Below, in pieces: positions 60,630 to 64,000 of a stretch of DNA of 64,000 nucleotides; position 1 is the stretch's first letter; each line of letters starts with the position of its first letter. Under the pieces are notes generated by a model. That model was not told the origin of the DNA. It made no database searches and worked only from the letters and a program-made list of their open reading frames with translations. The stretch comes from Maricaulis sp048270265 (GTDB lineage Bacteria; Pseudomonadota; Alphaproteobacteria; Caulobacterales; Maricaulaceae), in assembly GCF_048270265.1 (NCBI RefSeq), contig NZ_JBLWTD010000006.1, positions 1 to 64,000 of the forward strand, written 5' to 3'. The position numbers and the translations under genes are program-made.

Positions 60630-61778
60630 ATGTTCGGTTTTCTGAGTGTGATCGCCGGTTTGATGCTGGTGCAGACACCCGTGTCAGAGCCGGACGACTG
60701 GGGTGATGCGCCGGAGACGGACTTTGCCGCCGCGCTGCAAACACCCCAGGCCCGCGCCTTTGATTTCTGGATCGGGGAATGGCGCTCGAACTGGCGCCTG
60801 CGCGATCCGGACGGGTTGGGCTTTGCCGCCGAGGGCCAGCAGGTGCATCAACAGGTCTTCACCATGCTCGGGGGCAAGGCTGTGGTCGAGCTGGCCTGGC
60901 CGTTGGAGGCCACCGACGCGGCCGGGCGCGCTTCGGGTATTTCGATCCGTTATCTCGATGGCGAGACGGGGGACTGGATCATGGCCCAGCACTGGCCGCG
61001 TCCGGGCTGGGATGGTGTCGCCTTCATGGACCAGCTGATCGGTCCGGAAGAAAATGGCCGCATCGAGCTCTACAGCCATGACCCGGCACGCTCGACGCCG
61101 GAAACGACCAGTACCCGGCGCTATACATTCACCGATATCAAGCCGGACCATTTTCGCTGGGAAGGCGCCAATACGGGCGATGGTGGCGATAGCTGGTCGA
61201 CCTGGACCGTGATCGACCTCTATCGCCTGGGGCAGGACGCTGTGAGCACGCCGCGGGGTGGGCCGTGGCCCGGCTTTCAGCCCGGCCGGATCTGTAGCGA
61301 GGCGCCGCATGGTGCATTTGACGTGCTGGAGGGGCGATGGACCGTCTCCGGCGCGGACGCGAACGGCGAGCCGGTCAACGGTCATCTCGACGCCGGCCGC
61401 TTGCTTGATGGTTGCGCCATCGCAGGCGTGCTGGACATCTCCGGCCGGGAGACCTTCCTGGCGTGGAGCTGGTCATCCATGTTGCAGCTCTGGACCCAAT
61501 TCAGCCTCTCCGATGCCCCCGGCGAGCGGCATCGCTATGCGATCGCTTCGTCTGGCGGCGAAGGCGCGGTATTCTTCGATGCACCCGGAGCGACGATCGC
61601 TTCGCCGACAGAGAATTATTATGCCGGGTTGCGCGGTGCGCCGGCGGCGGCGCTGGATCGTTGGGTCTGGCAGCGCCTGGATGCGGAGGGTGCCGTCATT
61701 GTGCAAGAGCGCCGCGCCAGCCCCGAGGCGGACTGGACCACGGCTTCCACCTACACCCTGTCGCCGCCGTCGCGCTGA
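60630..61778 (+). CDS. Secreted protein with two DUF1579-like repeats
   Basis: 382 residues from ATG 60630 after GGGGGAG. Short signal peptide. The segment FDFWIGEWRSNWRLRDPDG recurs later as FDVLEGRWTVSGADANGEP, so two related lipocalin-like modules (about 40-220 and 235-382) are likely. It lies beside the beta-helix/diheme pair but on the opposite strand. Function unknown. Confidence 0.72.
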   Translation: MFGFLSVIAGLMLVQTPVSEPDDWGDAPETDFAAALQTPQARAFDFWIGEWRSNWRLRDPDGLGFAAEGQQVHQQVFTMLGGKAVVELAWPLEATDAAGRASGISIRYLDGETGDWIMAQHWPRPGWDGVAFMDQLIGPEENGRIELYSHDPARSTPETTSTRRYTFTDIKPDHFRWEGANTGDGGDSWSTWTVIDLYRLGQDAVSTPRGGPWPGFQPGRICSEAPHGAFDVLEGRWTVSGADANGEPVNGHLDAGRLLDGCAIAGVLDISGRETFLAWSWSSMLQLWTQFSLSDAPGERHRYAIASSGGEGAVFFDAPGATIASPTENYYAGLRGAPAAALDRWVWQRLDAEGAVIVQERRASPEADWTTASTYTLSPPSR

Positions 61779-61782
61779 TCCG

Positions 61783-62445
61783 TCAGACGGGGGCCAGCGC
61801 CTCCAGTGCCGCGACATCCGCCTGCATCAGCGCGTCCGATGCCGCGGCGATCTGCTCGACCGGCCAGTCCCACCAGGCCAGTGCGAGCATGCGTTCGATA
61901 TCGGCCTCCGGCAGGCGCCGCTTGATGGTCCGTGCCGGATTGCCGCCGACGATGGTGTAGGGTTCGACATTGCTGGTGACGACCGCCTTGGTGGCGATAA
62001 TCGCGCCATGGCCGACGGTGACGCCAGGCATGATGGTCGCGTCCCAGCCGATCCAGACATCATGCCCAATCGTGATACCGCCCTTGTTGGGCCAGGGCCC
62101 GGGATCGGGCTCGCCCCAGCAGCCGAAGATGGGGAAGGGATAGGTGGAGAGCCGGTCGGCGAAATGATTGCCGCCATTGAGCACGAAGCTGGCATCGGCG
62201 GCGATCGAGCAGAATTTGCCGATCACGAGCCGGTCATCGATGAAATCGAAGGCGTATTTCACCTGGTCGGCAAAGCGCGCCGGATCGGTGAAGGAATGGA
62301 TATAGCTGTAATCCCCCGCCTCGATCTTGGGATGATCGGCGAGCAGGGGTTTGAGATAGGCCATCGACGGCGCCGCCGGCATGGGATGCAGCGTCATCGG
62401 ATCGAGGGCAGGGTGGATGGCGGACGTGGGTGTGGAAGCAGGCAT
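61783..62445 (-). CDS. CatB/Vat-type hexapeptide acetyltransferase
   Basis: 220 residues. Left-handed beta-helix repeats (LVIGKFCSIAADASFVL, ITIGHDVWIGWDATIMPG, VTVGHGAIIATKAVVTSN) and PYTIVGGNPARTIKRR identify the xenobiotic acetyltransferase group. Related enzymes acetylate chloramphenicol or streptogramins; chromosomal copies act on unknown substrates, so resistance is not implied. Confidence 0.9.
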   Translation of the reverse strand: MPASTPTSAIHPALDPMTLHPMPAAPSMAYLKPLLADHPKIEAGDYSYIHSFTDPARFADQVKYAFDFIDDRLVIGKFCSIAADASFVLNGGNHFADRLSTYPFPIFGCWGEPDPGPWPNKGGITIGHDVWIGWDATIMPGVTVGHGAIIATKAVVTSNVEPYTIVGGNPARTIKRRLPEADIERMLALAWWDWPVEQIAAASDALMQADVAALEALAPV

Positions 62446-62594
62446 GAGCGGACTCCGGGCGTAATTTCACAAATCATCGGGTGAAATGCGCCCCCGGTCT
62501 CCCGAGCGGCGCGGCTTAGCCGCGCTGGTCCATGTCGCTCTCCATTGGTCTGGCAGTCAACATACAGTCCGCCCCGCCCTGTGATCAAGGGGCA

Positions 62595-63980
62595 CTATTC
62601 GGTCTCCGATCCGCCCAGGATGGCATCGGTCACCGAGATCTGGGTCTGGCCGTCCGCATCGACCGTGACCGAGGCATAGTTGGTCAGCTGGCCAGCGGCT
62701 GCCCGTTCGGCATAGTCGATGAATTGTTGCGGCGAGGGGAGCGAATCGAATGCCCCGAGGAGGAACAGGCCTTCCTGGTTGCGGCTGGCCAGCAAGTAGG
62801 GTGCGCTGCCAGGTCCCGTCAGGGAAAGGCCGGGGGCGAGGATAACGCGGTAGGACGAGCCCGGATCGCGGCTGGCAGCGATATAGCGCAGGACTTCGCC
62901 ATCGGCTCCCAGATCGCTCCAGGCGAGGGTGTGGCGGCCATTGTTGAACTCCGGCAGACCGAGAAAGCATTGCCGTGCTTCTGCCAGCTCAGCCTGTTCG
63001 AAGTGGAGCTGCAGCATCACCGCATCGCCAACGCCGGGTGTTCCGGGTTCGGCTGCATCGCCTGCTGCCAGGGCGTCGCAATGCGCCAGATGGGCTTCAA
63101 TCCCGGGCAGGTCCGCAAACAAGTCGGCCGCGATCGCATCAATCTGGTCGTTCGTGAGTTCGCCATCATGGGTCAGGCGGAGTTTCAGCGACCAGCCGTG
63201 GACGAGCGAAAGCCAGAGGCCGGTTCGCGTGGTGCCCTGGGCGAATATTCCGCGCCGTACTGGAAGTCCGGCGAAATCCAGCAGGTCTGAACTGACTTCG
63301 CGCGGGTGATTGAAGGCGACGTTGATCTGCTCGACGGTTCCGTCATACAGGGCGTCCAGCGTGTCGGTGCTGGTGATCCGGGACATGAAGACTGTGATGC
63401 GGGGGGCGGGGATGTCGCCCATCATATACTGACATTCTTCATCCGTGCCGGTCGCATTGAGGTTGCTCATATAGGCCCGAACGGCGCCACCGAGCCGTGT
63501 CGGGCAATGGGCGGCCGTGAAGACATGTTCCGGATTGCTGTCCAGGTCGCGCCAGAACAGGGCGAGCTCGATATCGCTCAGCGCCCGCAGCTCCTGCCCG
63601 ACCCGAAACCAGGAATCCCGGTCCTGCGCGCGGTAATAGGCCTGTTCCGCCAGTCCGAGCGCGGCCTGCAGCAGCTCGCCGGCATCGGGTTCATCGCGAA
63701 CCAGGGCGGCGGCGCGTTCGGCCATTTCGGCGGCTTCACGATGACGTTCCTGCCCGTCCCGGATTTGCGCCAGCACATAGAGGCCGTCGAACCGGTCCTG
63801 CAGGGTTTCCGCGGCGGCAATGGCGCGTTCGGTTTCAGCCGCAGCGCCATTGAGATCGCCACTCTGGGCGAGCGTGATCGCGGCGTTTATCCTGTTTTGC
63901 GCCTCGGTCGTGTCCTGCGCGACGGCTGTCGACTGGAGCGAAAATCCGATGAGTGCGCAAAGCGCTAGCGTGCGAAGCAT
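62595..63980 (-). CDS. Secreted hypothetical protein with helical N-terminal repeats
   Basis: 461 residues with signal peptide (cleavage near AVAQ). Residues about 25-115 are Ala-rich helices resembling TPR pairs (LAQSGDLNGAAAETERAIAA, RHREAAEMAERAAALV). The remainder mixes strands and helices without a motif I recognise. Periplasmic; function unknown. Near the right edge but complete. Confidence 0.7.
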   Translation of the reverse strand: MLRTLALCALIGFSLQSTAVAQDTTEAQNRINAAITLAQSGDLNGAAAETERAIAAAETLQDRFDGLYVLAQIRDGQERHREAAEMAERAAALVRDEPDAGELLQAALGLAEQAYYRAQDRDSWFRVGQELRALSDIELALFWRDLDSNPEHVFTAAHCPTRLGGAVRAYMSNLNATGTDEECQYMMGDIPAPRITVFMSRITSTDTLDALYDGTVEQINVAFNHPREVSSDLLDFAGLPVRRGIFAQGTTRTGLWLSLVHGWSLKLRLTHDGELTNDQIDAIAADLFADLPGIEAHLAHCDALAAGDAAEPGTPGVGDAVMLQLHFEQAELAEARQCFLGLPEFNNGRHTLAWSDLGADGEVLRYIAASRDPGSSYRVILAPGLSLTGPGSAPYLLASRNQEGLFLLGAFDSLPSPQQFIDYAERAAAGQLTNYASVTVDADGQTQISVTDAILGGSETE

Positions 63981-64000
63981 GACGATCCCCCGATCCGGGC

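Overview
The window is GC-rich, densely packed chromosomal DNA from an alphaproteobacterium, most likely of the Maricaulis/Hyphomonas/Caulobacter group. Several features point there: a circularly permuted two-piece tmRNA gene, an SspB adaptor close to fumC with DUF4169 and ribbon-helix-helix genes, the hflK-hflC-DUF2065-degP-miaA run, an mreBCD-PBP2-rodA operon, GTTC-N7-GTTC LexA boxes, many TonB-dependent receptors and a TipN-like polar coiled-coil protein. I see no insertion sequences, prophage, integrase or CRISPR array; it reads as core chromosome with a few accessory islands.

Layout. 1-7.2 kb: truncated ClC-type channel, small hypotheticals, an AT-rich gene-free stretch, a small DUF3892 gene with a consensus sigma-70 promoter overlapped by a LexA box, fumC, a RusA-like gene, a hotdog thioesterase and sspB. 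7.2-7.8 kb: split tmRNA gene ssrA on the minus strand. 7.8-11 kb: membrane proteins and a VOC protein behind a second LexA box. 11.2-17.7 kb: thyA, a MazG-like gene and folA, all overlapping; then hflK-hflC-DUF2065, degP and miaA. 17.7-21.2 kb: a DMT exporter, a divergent ketol-acid reductoisomerase, an unknown regulator-like gene and a VTT membrane protein. 21.4-26.9 kb: the rod-shape operon mreB-mreC-mreD-mrdA-rodA. 27-30 kb: two tandem NSS-type sodium symporters. 30-35.4 kb: prolyl aminopeptidase, a lipoprotein/methyltransferase pair, and a three-gene minus-strand operon (glycosyltransferase, methyltransferase, alpha/alpha-barrel protein). 35.5-40.2 kb: an MFS transporter and a Mla-type lipid transport operon. 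40.2-46.5 kb: TipN-like protein, DUF418 protein, maiA with a fumarylacetoacetase-type hydrolase, a divergent MarR regulator and a PqiA-like protein. 46.6-51.2 kb: a YfiR-like periplasmic protein, a TonB receptor and a methyl-accepting protein, then tRNA-Lys. 51.4-54.5 kb: Hpt protein, chorismate mutase, glutathione transferase, Nudix hydrolase and VWA protein. 54.6-64 kb: TonB receptor and divergent TetR, a diheme lipoprotein with a beta-helix lipoprotein, and secreted proteins of unknown function.

Five items deserve most attention. (1) A perfect TTGACA-17-TATAAT promoter overlapped by a canonical alphaproteobacterial SOS box drives an uncharacterised 78-residue protein. (2) A second SOS box lies in front of a VOC/glyoxalase-fold gene. 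(3) A TonB receptor/TetR/diheme-lipoprotein/beta-helix-lipoprotein locus has no known function. (4) A YfiR-like/TonB receptor/chemoreceptor-like module looks like a complete envelope sensing unit. (5) A translationally coupled glycosyltransferase/methyltransferase/barrel operon has no known product.
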